From Lingula anatina (lineage: Eukaryota; Brachiopoda; Lingulata; Lingulida; Lingulidae), in the NCBI RefSeq assembly GCF_001039355.2, contig NW_019775544.1, positions 174,010 through 238,009 of the forward strand: DNA of 64,000 nt, in the 5' to 3' direction. How positions within the stretch are numbered: position 1 is the stretch's first letter; the number at the start of each line of letters is the position of its first letter. The notes below the pieces were generated by a model. That model did not search any database, had not been told where the DNA came from, and was given only the letters and a program-made list of their open reading frames with translations. This document shows, in pieces, positions 48,581 through 59,375 of this stretch. Position numbers and translations under genes: made by a program.

Positions 48581-49252
48581 TAATAACCTCCTAATATTGG
48601 ATAGATAATTGAGAGTAGTCATAATTTTCAGACCTTCAAAACCTAGTATTGCCCACAAAAATGCACCTTATTCTTTTCATGAGGTGACTGTGTAAAATAC
48701 TAGGTTTTACAAGGGCTGAATAAAAAAACAATTTTCCTCTATGAAGATCGATCGACAACATCATAGGATTAGGTGGGTTTTCATAACAAAGATGTAAGCT
48801 GAGTAGACTTCACTCTTAGAAGCAGGAACATTTTTGTGTGTTAACACGAAGAGTTATGAGTAATAAATAAATAAGCACGGAATTTGGAGACAAATGAAGC
48901 AGTGGCCAACTAGGAAATGACCCAAAACAATGTGATACTTGCTGCTGCTAAACAATGCAAGATAAACTGTCCCAGTCTCTGATGTTGACACTTGGTTGTA
49001 GATATAACCTTTTTTTTAATGATCTGTGATTTTAAATTAAAAATCATTATGATTGCAACTTTTATTTTTAAGTTATATATTTTAACCAATCTTCTGTCCA
49101 TTAAATGGTAAAACAAAGAACTCATTCACTTTCCTCTACTATTAGCAGTCAACAATAATCAGCTTGGAAAGTGAAAAATTAGACATAAAAAACACAACAT
49201 AAAAACGGTAAACGAGGTAAAGGAGCATTTAAATGTATATCTTTATATGCTC

Positions 49253-49267
49253 AATAAAGATTTTATT
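49253..49267. terminator. back-to-back polyadenylation signals, block copy 1
   Basis: AATAAA on the plus strand at 49253-49258, and TTTATT (AATAAA on the minus strand) at 49262-49267, as in copy 2. Confidence 0.55.
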
Positions 49268-49519
49268 TATCACTGGACTTGTTACATTTATGTATTAGAC
49301 GTAGTGCAGAAAGTTGACATGAGGTCTTCAAACACTTGTGAGTTATTCTTTCTGAGAGTCATAGTATTAAAATTAAAACAATTTTTGATACATGAAATCT
49401 GTTTTTAAGATCAGTTGATGCATTTCAATAGAAGAAAATGTTTACTGGAAGGTATTTTCTCCGTCTGCCAATACGCATCCCTCCTCTATTGGAACTCTAT
49501 ATTATCCCTAAATGCAATA

Positions 49520-49576
49520 TACAAAGAAATTTAGTCAACTACATTTTATCAACATTTAATTTTAAATGCTTCAAAG
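49520..49576 (-). pseudogene. stub of the C-terminal codons of a third TLR
   Basis: Minus-strand sequence equivalent to 51890-51946, which encodes the last residues (...VNVDKM) and stop of the intact TLR. In this copy, 'acatttaattttaaatgctt' replaces 'acatttacctttaaatgctt'. It breaks off at the N at 49577. Confidence 0.7.
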
Positions 49577-49577
49577 N

Positions 49578-50284
49578 ATAGACAAATTTGTGTGGCCAGT
49601 CTGTAAATTCCCCTTGGGTATTCACTAGGCTAAGTTTAGTGTTATAAACTCATTTGTCTAATTAAGTGGCCATCAAATGAAATTTCATAAAGCACACTTG
49701 TCGATATTTCCCTGTAAACTCCCAAAGGTTAAGCTCTCTGCTAGATAACATAGTGTCCATAATATTTTTGTTGTTTTCTTTTTAGTTTTTTCTCCAACAC
49801 TGGCATTTTTAAGATGTGACTTTTAACTCCCATCCACCTGAGGCTCTGCACATTTTCAGTATTTCCACATAAGCAGTTGTATTGGTATTTATGTCTTTAA
49901 ACACACTGTTATATTATTTTATGCACTGTCATCATTTTTCATATACTGGGACTTTCATCATGTGAATTTTAACTCTCATGGTCCTGAAACTGTAATCTTA
50001 TTAAAGGGGTGGATTAAGACCATCTTCTGGGTCTCCTGGAAGACAGTCAGATTTTAAAGTTTATATTAACGGGTTTCTGTTGGAAGACCATCAAAATCGA
50101 GGATGGATCAACAAAGATAATTTGGAATACTGTCAGAAAATATCTCTGGATCTGCTCCTGTTATTGACCATGTTACCTGTTGTGCATGATTAAAAATCAG
50201 TGTTGACTGACTGTGCTATTATAAGCATTATTTATTATTGCATCAAAATTGACAAAATGACCTATTTTGCATCTTTTTTTTCTG
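49578..50284. other. unique spacer between the two SCYL1-end blocks
   Basis: Seven hundred bases without a duplicate partner, apart from the MITE at 50005-50160. It follows immediately after an N. No coding sequence is seen. Confidence 0.5.
50005..50160 (-). mobile_element. MITE, same family as 61111-61278, opposite orientation
   Basis: Begins 'aggggtggattaagaccatc' and ends 'tctctggatctgctcctg'. Its reverse complement follows the 61111 element through 'ccagagatattttctgacag', 'aatttatctttgtt' and the repeated 'gtcttcc' motifs. Confidence 0.75.
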
Positions 50285-50360
50285 TTTACCATAAAACTCA
50301 GTTCTCGGTTGAAGAGTAAACCTAGTAAAGTTTAACAATATTCTTTCTTTTTGAATCCAG

Positions 50361-50939
50361 AAACCCAAGTCTCACAGTTCGCAGAGCTCAGGGTCTCGTC
50401 CATCTTCCACCAGATCGTCAGTAGAGAGACAGGCTAGGTCCAGTCCAGCAAGAACAACCCCGTCATCAACACCTGCTAAAGATAGTGGCTGGGAAACTGG
50501 AGGAGGAGGAGGAGGCTGGGACGATGACGGGTGGGGAGGTGACACCTGGGAGTCTATAGAAAATACAGGTAGGTAGAAGCTTGAAAGTTGATAATAGTTC
50601 TGCCAGAAAAACAAAATGATCTTCTTTGATAGGTGGGATGATTTAACTTTCATGATGCTTAGCAAGTAAACTCAAGTTGCAGAAATCATTTATTTAAAGG
50701 ATACAAGAGTTAATTCCACTATAATTCATCATGCACATAGACTAGAAAATACATGAATGAGTTCTGCATTGTGTTTATCCAACACTGATCTTTTTTTCTT
50801 AGATAATAAGGCAGATATGGCAAGAAGAAAAAGAGAAGAAAGGAAACTCCAGAAACAGAAAGAACTACAGGAAAAACGTGCCCAAAGACAAGGCACTGGT
50901 GCTATGAAACTTGGTGCAAAAAAACTGGGTCTAGATTGA
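50361..50939 (+). CDS. SCYL1: second copy of SCYL1 terminal exons 19 and 20
   Basis: Exon 19' is 50361-50568 and exon 20' is 50803-50939, with the same lengths, phases, acceptors ('tgaatccag', 'ttttcttag') and donor ('acag|gtaggt') as the first copy. They are fully open and end at TGA 50937-50939. Differences in protein include STPAKDSG in place of STAVKDSG and a final KKLGLD in place of KKVGLD. The copy-2 ending is closer to the family's C-terminal basic-Leu-Asp COPI-binding tail. An SCYL1 transcript could splice from exon 18 into either pair. Confidence 0.85.
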
Positions 50940-51623
50940 TAATACCCTTCAAATTGGATAGATAATTGAGAGTAGTCATAATTTTCAGACCTTCAAAACC
51001 TAGTATTGCCCACAAAAATGCACCTTATTCTTTTCATGAGGTGACTATGTAAAATACTAGGTTTTACAAGGGCTGAATAAAAAAACAATTTTCCTCTATG
51101 AAGATCGATCGTCAGCATCATAGAATTGTTGAACAGGCAAAGTAGGTGGGTTTCCATAACAAAGATGTAAGCTGAGTAGACTTCGCTCTTAGAAGCAGGA
51201 ACATTTTTGTGTGTTAACACGAAGAGTTATGAGTAATAAATAAATAAGCACGGAATTTGGAGACAAATGAAGCAGTGGCCAACTAGGAAATGACCTAAAA
51301 CAATGTGATACTTGCTGCTGCTAAACAATGCAAGCTTAAGTGTACCAGTCTCTGATGTTGACACTTGGTTGTAGATATAACCTTTTTTTAATGATCTGTG
51401 ATTTTAAAGTAAAAATCATTATGATTGCAACTTTTATTTTTAAGTTATATATTTTAACCAATCTTCTGTCCTTTAAATGGTAAAACAAAGAACTCATTCA
51501 CTTTCCTCTACTATTAGCAGTCAACAATAATCAGCTTGGAAAGTGAAAAATTAGACATAGAAACACAACATAAAAAGAGTAAATGAGGTAAAGGAGTATT
51601 TAAATGTATATCTTTATATGCTC

Positions 51624-51638
51624 AATAAAGATTTTATT
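51624..51638. terminator. back-to-back polyadenylation signals between SCYL1 and the TLR
   Basis: AATAAA on the plus strand (51624-51629) would serve SCYL1 exon 20', about 685 nt after its stop. AATAAA on the minus strand (51633-51638) would serve the TLR, about 270 nt after its stop. The two hexamers lie three bases apart. Confidence 0.55.
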
Positions 51639-51909
51639 TATCACCGGACTTGTTACATTTATGTATTAGACGTAGTGCAGAAAGTTGACATGAGGTCTTC
51701 AAACACTTGTGAGTTATTCTTTCTGAGATTCATAGTATTAAAATTAAAACAATTTTTGATACATGAAATCTGTTTTTAAGATCAGTTGATGCATTTCAAT
51801 AGAAGAAAATGTTTACTGGAAGGTATTTTCTCCGTCTGCCAATACGCATCCCTCCTCTACTGGAACTCTATATTATCCCTAAATGCAATATACAAAGAAA
51901 TTTAGTCAA

Positions 51910-54813
51910 CTACATTTTATCAACATTTACCTTTAAATGCTTCAATGGTTTGGCCGGCAAGGTGCCTCGAACTTTCTCCCAAAACATTGTACAGCCTTTG
52001 TGGAGAAATGTGTTAGTTTTTAAGTAAATACCTACCATGTTTTCTTTTGCCAAAAGATTTGAATCGAGATCTGACAATTTCACAACAACCAATCGTCTAC
52101 ACCGATCTTTCAGACTCTGCTGGTGTGCCATTGCAAACTCAAACACACACCATTCACTGTGAAGATAGGAATCAGACAATAATGTCAGCGTCCGGCGACT
52201 TTTTTCAACTGCGTTTGCTATGTTATCAGCTATATATTCGCCTGGCAAAAAATCCCGCTCGTGAATGCATAATTTGTATCCCCATTCTGTTTCCATTTTC
52301 TGTATAATAACATTGCGAACAAAGACACTGTCGTCATTGCTGTATGATATGAAAATGTCATAATCCTTGTCCGTGTCGCTGTCATCGCGTGAAAATTGCT
52401 TATAACGATTGTAAATAAGTACTTCTACCTCAGTTCTGTAGAAAAACGTGATAGCGACTAACGCAATAAACACAGCCAGCACAACCAATACAACAGCAAG
52501 AGCGACAACGTTAAGTATGAATTTCGTTTTGTCACATTGTTCAGTGAAATCGAAGTTTGTGAGTGTAGTGTCGTTGCAGGTGGCTATGAATGTTAAATTT
52601 CGTTTTATTATCCAGTCTTGTATCCAACGCTGAGAGCAATCACAATGCAAACTGTTACCTTTCAGACTAACCATCGACAAAAAAAGAAGACTGTCAAATG
52701 TTCCTACAACCACTTCAGCTATGCCATTTCTGTCCAAATTGATATATTGAAGTTTTGGAAACGCTGTAAAACTGCTATTAGAAATAGATCCAATGTTGTT
52801 GTCTGCGGCCTGTAATTCCTGTAGATCAGAAAACAATGTCGTTGACGGAAAAGTTTCCACTTGGTTTCTATTAACATAAAGTCGCTTCGTAGATAAAGGC
52901 AGGGAAGCAGGAAAGCCCGTAAGTTGACTATCGCTACAGTTGGCAGTATGAACTAATGCCTTGCCTTCCTTCGTTCTGAAACATCTACAGTTCCTAAAAC
53001 AGTCCCTATGGTGCTCACAGGATACTTTTCGAATAACAGTTTCATAATGTAAAATGTTGACGTTTCTGAGTGCAGAATTTCCATCACACGTCAAAGTTAG
53101 ATCCTGCAAAAACCCGAACTGTCGCAGAGCGTGTAAAGTGGCTATGGTTTCACAGTCGCACTGTATGTGATTATCTCTCAGTGACAGGCGTAGGTTCTCT
53201 GCACCTGAGAGATAGGACAAGAAGGAAACATCTTTGATTTCATTTTCAGCTAAGTTTATAAAGTCCAAGTGGTCAAAGAACCCCGGATCCAAACGGGTTA
53301 GCAGATTATTTTTGACATTAAGATAGCGAATGTTTTTCCAAGCAACAAGTTCACTGGACACAGTGGATATTTTGTTATCCTCAACATTAAGTCGTTGTAA
53401 ATTCGGAAACGTTACATTTAACAGACGTGGGATGTCTTCGAGAAGATTATGTCCCAAATCCAGTCTCCAAAGACTGGGCACCTTAGACAGTGCCGGTTCC
53501 TTCATGATAACGGATCGAATTGAGTTGAAACTGAGAAATAATTCTCGCAAGGATCTGTATCCAACAATTTCATTCAAATCCAGAGCTTGCAAGTAGTTGT
53601 GACTGACGTTCATAATCTCAAGTCGAATTAGATCGGTTGTAATTAACTCCGAAATAGACGTTATTTCATTGTAACTCAGATCCAAGAAATTAAGATTTGG
53701 CACCGTTTTGTTTGTGAGTGCGACGAGTTCACTTCTGTTTTCTCTGTCGAAACCAGTAGATATAGAGTTATAAGCTAAAACTAAAACCTTTAAGTTTGTA
53801 AATTTTTTTAAATCTTTCCTTCTTAATTTTCGAATATTACTGTTTTTCAGTATTAGAGTTTCTAGCTCAACTTGAATCTGCATACATTTCAGTAACATGT
53901 CTGCGTTCGGCAGCACATTAAAAGCCGTCAAAGTTTTAAGTCTGTGGTGCAAAGCGCAATCTTTAGTGTCTTTTAACTCCACTGAGTTGAGGTGTAAAGA
54001 CCTCAGAGTGTTACCAGGGATGCTATTCAGAACACCAATGACATCCAAAGACTTTCCCATGGTAAGCGATTCAAGATGCTCGAAGCATCCCAGGCTGTAG
54101 TTATGGGTGTTAGATATGAAAGTTTGATGAAGATCCAAGTAAGTGGCGTTCAAAAAGGGCTTAAAGAAAGCGTCACATGGATTTGACACTGTAATATTCA
54201 TTGATATATCAAACGTTCGTAAACGAGGAAAAGATGCGTTTACTCCCCATGGCCACCGATGAAAAGGTTGATATTTTAACGTCTGGGTCCCGTACTCAAA
54301 CGCTGGCAAATGAATATTAAGATATTCTAATTGAGGAAAATGCCCAAACGCCGGATACTCAATTATACGAGTGGGATCAAAATAGCCATTATGATTTTCT
54401 GGCCTTTCTTCCCGTATAACTAAACGATTAAGTTTTCTGAGATGAGAAAATGCACCATATCCGATTATTTCAATGAAGAACCGACGGCTTGTGATGATTG
54501 TTAATGTTTCTAGATTAGAAAAGTGTTCAAGTTCTATATAACTCCGTCCCGTAGTCAAAATATCTGTCCGACGCACTATCACCAAGAATCTTTGGTACGA
54601 GGCGGTGAGCATTTGAGCGCGAACTGTTAGGTGGACTGTATTCATAGCAGTTTCTTTTGTCACATTCACCAATCGAGTTGTGTAATTTTTCTCCAGGTAT
54701 TTGCATGATATAGCGTCTTTGTTGCAGAGGCAATTTGAAGGGCAGCTCCCCCAGCAGAGCGATTCCAACCATGCTGATAGGAAGAAGATGGTCAGCAGAG
54801 TAGAGTAGACCAT
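51910..54813 (-). CDS. Toll-like receptor, multiple-cysteine-cluster type, intact
   Basis: A single-exon coding region of 967 aa. Residues 1-22 form a signal peptide (LLTIFFLSAWLESLCWG), followed by a Cys-rich LRRNT (SCPSNCLC). Leucine-rich repeats fill about 70-545 (e.g. LNFLDLSYNEIT, LWRLDLGHNLLED). A first LRRCT starts CDCETIATL near 552, then a second LRRNT (CFRNCRCF), more repeats, and a second LRRCT (CDCSQRW, about 724-760). One transmembrane helix spans about 765-792. The TIR domain covers about 817-950 with box 1 YDIFISYS, box 2 RDFLPGEYIADNI and box 3 FWEKV. Two LRRCT clusters place it with Drosophila Toll-like mccTLRs. It is a surface or endosomal innate sensor expected to signal through MyD88-type adaptors; the ligand is unknown. 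A 5'UTR intron is likely (acceptor near 54896, donor at 55504). Confidence 0.93.
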   Translation of the reverse strand: MVYSTLLTIFFLSAWLESLCWGSCPSNCLCNKDAISCKYLEKNYTTRLVNVTKETAMNTVHLTVRAQMLTASYQRFLVIVRRTDILTTGRSYIELEHFSNLETLTIITSRRFFIEIIGYGAFSHLRKLNRLVIREERPENHNGYFDPTRIIEYPAFGHFPQLEYLNIHLPAFEYGTQTLKYQPFHRWPWGVNASFPRLRTFDISMNITVSNPCDAFFKPFLNATYLDLHQTFISNTHNYSLGCFEHLESLTMGKSLDVIGVLNSIPGNTLRSLHLNSVELKDTKDCALHHRLKTLTAFNVLPNADMLLKCMQIQVELETLILKNSNIRKLRRKDLKKFTNLKVLVLAYNSISTGFDRENRSELVALTNKTVPNLNFLDLSYNEITSISELITTDLIRLEIMNVSHNYLQALDLNEIVGYRSLRELFLSFNSIRSVIMKEPALSKVPSLWRLDLGHNLLEDIPRLLNVTFPNLQRLNVEDNKISTVSSELVAWKNIRYLNVKNNLLTRLDPGFFDHLDFINLAENEIKDVSFLSYLSGAENLRLSLRDNHIQCDCETIATLHALRQFGFLQDLTLTCDGNSALRNVNILHYETVIRKVSCEHHRDCFRNCRCFRTKEGKALVHTANCSDSQLTGFPASLPLSTKRLYVNRNQVETFPSTTLFSDLQELQAADNNIGSISNSSFTAFPKLQYINLDRNGIAEVVVGTFDSLLFLSMVSLKGNSLHCDCSQRWIQDWIIKRNLTFIATCNDTTLTNFDFTEQCDKTKFILNVVALAVVLVVLAVFIALVAITFFYRTEVEVLIYNRYKQFSRDDSDTDKDYDIFISYSNDDSVFVRNVIIQKMETEWGYKLCIHERDFLPGEYIADNIANAVEKSRRTLTLLSDSYLHSEWCVFEFAMAHQQSLKDRCRRLVVVKLSDLDSNLLAKENMVGIYLKTNTFLHKGCTMFWEKVRGTLPAKPLKHLKVNVDKM

Positions 54814-54896
54814 TTTCTGTGGCTCATCCCTGACTCATTTAGTATCTATACATTCATTATTGTAAATATAGTGTCTGAGAAAACTGTTATTCACCT

Positions 54897-55504
54897 GAAA
54901 GAAAATAAGTATATCTAAAACTTTAAGCTAGGACCGACTGCCATTGTGACCCTTCTCTAAAGACGAATCCCTGAAAAAAAAAGTCGAATGCATATATGGC
55001 ATTTCTGTTTAATTGTCTCTATAACAAGTATTAGAATAGGTCAACATATCCTAACATGAAGTTAAAAGTGAAAAAAAACTAATATTATGCTTTAAAGGTG
55101 ATACAAGTATTATAAAACCATTCACAGCCAGCTTACTTTTCACTTGTGTACGTTGCTCCTTCAGGGTAAGCCTATCTGTCTTTTTAACCTGTTTACTAAT
55201 ACAGTGGGCCATAATTATGATGATGAGTTTGATATTTAAGTACAAATGGTACTTGTCACGCGATCTTCGCGTACGCCTCAGACTTGTAAATATACATGTA
55301 CATGTAGTCTCAGTAGCTCCATATTAGGCGTAAATACAATCATGTCAAATTAATTTCATGTTCCCAAAGAACTTCGTACTTCAACTTGTTGGATTAGATG
55401 AAACACGTGTATTTTTTACAATCCCACAGATGAAGAAATACAAATGACTCGAAAGCACTTATCTTATAGTCCTCTGATTTGCACATAGGCCTACATCTAC
55501 TCAC
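54897..55504 (-). other. probable 5'UTR intron of the intact TLR
   Basis: On the minus strand a donor 'cagGTGAGTAG' starts at 55504, and a pyrimidine-rich acceptor 'ttattttctttcag' ends at 54897, 83 bp before the ATG. The same two sites are conserved upstream of the second TLR (about 60057 and 59459). Confidence 0.55.
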
Positions 55505-55505
55505 C

Positions 55506-57377
55506 TGCCATCGTTTGTGTTCATTCCTTTACTGAACTAATATGGATACGTATAAACAACGTACAGGTATGCTCACCCAAATGGTTTATCTACGTGACAA
55601 AGGCCCTACGTTTGTCCTGTTGTCGTCTGCTCTTCAATAAACGCGCACGAGCACGGTGAATCAGGGGAAAATAAGTTTGTGACGCAAATGTTTAAGAATA
55701 TGTATTTCCTCGTGTAAGGTCGCGGGTATAGGGTAATCAACATTGACTTGTAAAGTGAGATATGCATGTGTGCTATTTCGAGTGCCATTGGTGTCTCGTC
55801 ATTGGAGTAGTCAGCATATATATCACTAATTTAATGCCCATCATTGTCTGAGTAGAATGCTTAATAGTGGTCTACATCGGAGAGTAGTAGCGTACAGTGC
55901 CTATCCTTGCATTGAGGAAGAGAATTGAGCTCTCATGTATTAAACACAAGGATTCCTGACACGTAGGCCTATACATCTATACATTGGATAAATGAAATAA
56001 AATTATTTCTATTTTCGTAAACGATTGTTAAGCAACGAGTTTTGATTAATTCTAGAATTTTAAGTGTATTAAGGGATTTTGGTTTTTTAAAGCATAAGGT
56101 TCCAAAGGCGAAATAGACTGATTTTCTGGGGGAACATACGTTGGGACTGTGTTAAAAGGCGTTGTTTTTCGAACAAAATTTCTCTTATTCGTGTTCTTCA
56201 CGGTTGTATATCATTCAGTTCACTTAACAACAATAACAAAGACGACATTATAAACAACAGCGCTAACAACAATGATGTACTTTCCATGTATCTCTCATTG
56301 TTTTGTTTTCAAGTGGTTAATGGTTATTTGTGAACATTTTGTAGCAAAATAGGCATAACAAATATTTTGATATTTTCATTAGAGAAAAAAAAAGTAAATA
56401 ATGTATAGGCCTATGAATAAATTAATAAAAATAAAAATACAATAATGCCGAAAATAGGCCTAATAAGAAGGCAAGCGTAAATATAAATTTTGTGAACAGA
56501 TACCTGTAGCTCAGTAAAAAAAGATATTTGATGAATTAGGGGCCTAAACTCAAATGAAAATAAATGAAGCAAAATATAGGCCTATACTATCCGTAGAAGT
56601 ATGGGAAGACGCTCTTGTTGAAGTTCTTACAGAGATGACTTCAGGATGACTACAGGCAGAGCGACGTTGGTTTCAAATAATTGGGGTGGTATCTGTGCAA
56701 TTAACTTTGTATCTTTTTTATTTTTTAGAATTACTACTTTTTTTCATGACGTTACGCCATAAAAGAGAAATTTGAACACGGGAGACAGGGAAACTGCTGC
56801 TGCCCTTTAAATTTGCGTCAAGCTTGTTATTGCACCAGATGTGACAAAATGTAAATGCATCGGTTGTGCTGAGGCGAGAACGAGGCAATAACAAGATGTC
56901 GATGTTTTGACACGTGCTTACAAGTTACAGTGCTAAGATTGTTCATGTGCACTGGTTCGTGTGCATATCATAAACGTGGTTTTGGTTTATTAATGACAAA
57001 AGGTATGTGTTTTGCTTCGTTACTATTCTGGTTTATTCTGCTATCATAAATTAGTTTAGTGTAATACGTCATATATATTTATTTGGATATTTTATGCCGG
57101 TGTATTAACAGGAATGGGAGTCCTAGGAATGGAAGTGCGGGCTCCCATATGATTAGTACAGGTTAGGGTTAGTTGGTGTATTGGGGTTAGTATATGGGAC
57201 GAGTGTCACCTGTACAAAGTAATGGGAAGTGGACTACTGTTCATAGGGGACTTCCATTCATGTTACACCGATGTGGCAAGAGCGATTCGTACAAGCCCGA
57301 AGGCATTAATTACCAGGGTTTGATGCCCAATTAGGCCGAAGGCTCCCAAGTGATGCAAAGTGAAGTGGCGTGTAGTA
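55506..57377. other. 5' flank of the intact TLR
   Basis: AT-rich, non-coding, nearly identical to the flank of the second TLR. It should contain the promoter. No mobile element is recognised within it. Confidence 0.5.
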
Positions 57378-57455
57378 AGGGCCCCTTTACACTGGACGGC
57401 GTCCTTTCTGCGTCCAGCAGGACGGCCCCATTTGAGAGTTAAAAAATCCCAGACA
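57378..57455 (+). mobile_element. left end of a MITE, cut off at an N
   Basis: 'gggcccctttacactggacg' is a terminal-repeat-like start, followed by a short palindromic stretch (ggacggcgtcctttctgcgtcc). No right end is found; the sequence stops at the N at 57456. Confidence 0.45.
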
Positions 57456-57456
57456 N

Positions 57457-59375
57457 GAAGGCAGGGAAGCAGGAAAGCCCGTAAGTTGACTATCGCTACA
57501 GTTGGCAGTATGAACTAATGCCTTGCCTTCCTTCGTTCTGAGACATCTACAGTTCCTAAAACAGTCCCTATGGTGCTCACAGGATACTTTTCGAATAACA
57601 GTTTCATAATGTAAAATGTTGACGTTTCTGAGTGCAGAATTTCCATCACACGTCAAAGTTAGATCCTGCAAAAACCCGAACTGTCGCAGAGCGTGTAAAG
57701 TGGCTATGGTTTCACAGTCGCACTGTATGTGATTATCTCTCAGTGACAGGCGTAGGTTCTCTGCACCTGAGAGATAGGACAAGAAGGAAACATCTTTGAT
57801 TTCATTTTCAGCTAAGTTTATAAAGTCCAAGTGGTCAAAGAACCCCGGATCCAAACGGGTTAGCAGATTATTTTTGACATTTAGATAGCGAAGGTTTTTC
57901 CAAGCAACAAGTTCACTGGACACAGTGGATATTTTGTTATCCTCAACATTAAGTCGTTGTAAATTCGGAAACGTTACATTTAACAGACGTGGGATGTCTT
58001 CGAGAAGATTATGTCCCAAATCCAGTCTCCAAAGACTGGGCACATTAGACAGTGCCGGTTCCTTCATGATAACGGATCGAATTGAGTTGAAACTGAGAAA
58101 TAATTCTCGCAAGGATCTGTATCCAACAATTTCATTCAAATCCAGAGCTTGCAAGTAGTTGTGACTGACGTTCATAATCTCCAGTCGAATTAGATCGGTT
58201 GTAATTAACTCCGAAATAGACGTTATTTCATTGTAACTCAGATCCAAGAAATTAAGATTTGGCACCGTTTTGTTTGTGAGTGCGACGTCTTCACTTCTGT
58301 TTTCTCTGTCGAAACCACTGGATATAGAGTTATAAGCTAAAAATAAAACCTTTAAGTTTGTAAAATTTTTAAAATCTTTCCTTCTTAATTTTCGAATATT
58401 ACTGTTTTTCAGTATTAGGGTTTCTAGTTCAACTTGACTCTGCATACATTCCAGTAACATGTCTGCGTTCGGCAGCACATTAAAAGCCGCCAAAGTTTTA
58501 AGTCTGTGGTGCAGAGCGCAATCTTTAGTGTCTGCTAACTCCACTGAGTTGAGGTGTAAAGACCTCAGAGTGTTACCAGGGATGCTATTCAGAACACGAA
58601 TGACATCCAAAGACTTTCCCATGATAAGCGATTCAAGATGCTCGAAGCATCCCAGGCTGTAGTTATGGGTGTTAGATATGAAAGTTTGATGAAGATCCAA
58701 GTAAGTGGCGTTCAAAAAGGGCTTAAAGAAAGCGTCACATGGATTTGACACTGTAATATTCATTGATATATCCAACGTTCGTAAACGAGGAAAAGATGCG
58801 TTTACTCCCCATGGCCACCGATGAAAAGGTTGATATTTTAACGTCTGGGTCCCGTACTCAAACGCTGGCAAATGAATATTAAAATATTCTAATTGAGGAA
58901 AATGCCCAAACACCGGATACTCAATTATACGAGTGGGATCAAAATAGCCATAATGATTTTCTGGCCTTTCTTCCCGTATAACTAAACGATTAAGTTTTCT
59001 GAGATGAGAAAATGCACCATGTCCGATTACTTCAATGAAGAACCGACGGCTTGTGATGATTGTTAATGTTTCTAGATTAGAGAAGTGTTCAAGTTCTATG
59101 TAGCTCCGTCCCGTGGTCAAAATATCTGTCTGGCGCACTATCACCAAGAATCTTTGGTACGAGGCGGTGAGCATTTGAGCGCGAACTGTAAGGTGGAGGG
59201 TATTCAGAGCAGTTTCTTTTGTCACATTCACCAATCGAGTTGTGTAATTTTTCTCCAGGTATTTGCATGATATAGCGTCTTTGTTGCAGAGACAATTTGA
59301 AGGGCAGCTCCCCCAGCAGAGCGATTCCAACCATGCTGATAGGAAGAAGATGGTCAGCAGAGTAGGGTAGACCAT
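57457..59375 (-). pseudogene. second Toll-like receptor, missing the C-terminal third
   Basis: An open frame from ATG 59375 covers codons 1-639 of the neighbouring TLR, including signal peptide, LRRNT, the main repeat block, first LRRCT and second LRRNT, up to GFPASLP. It then meets the N at 57456 and unrelated DNA. The later repeats, second LRRCT, transmembrane helix and TIR domain are absent. There are no stops or frameshifts in the retained part, and about 30 residues differ from the intact copy, mostly in the first 375. It could be a truncated, possibly secreted ectodomain, a decayed copy, or a full gene broken by misassembly at the N. Confidence 0.8.

Larger units (their letters stand above)
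47926..49576. repeat. tandem block, copy 1: SCYL1 last two exons, 3'UTR and a TLR 3' stub
   Basis: Closely matches 50285-51946 across intron, exon 19, exon 20 and about 1 kb downstream. The match ends at the N at 49577. Its last ~55 bases correspond to the final codons and 3'UTR of the TLR on the minus strand, but the TLR body is missing. Confidence 0.9.
52897..57377. repeat. segmental duplication, copy A (TLR ectodomain plus 5' flank)
   Basis: Matches 57457-63784 along TLR codons 1-639 and about 2.5 kb of upstream sequence, ending at 'gtggcgtgtagta'. Copy B is longer because of the 61060-63000 insertion; copy A lacks it and preserves the empty site near 56553. Confidence 0.9.

Noticed and set aside
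52047-54100. Several plus-strand ORFs over the TLR
   Set aside because: All are antisense shadows of the 967-codon receptor frame; equivalents recur over the second copy for the same reason.
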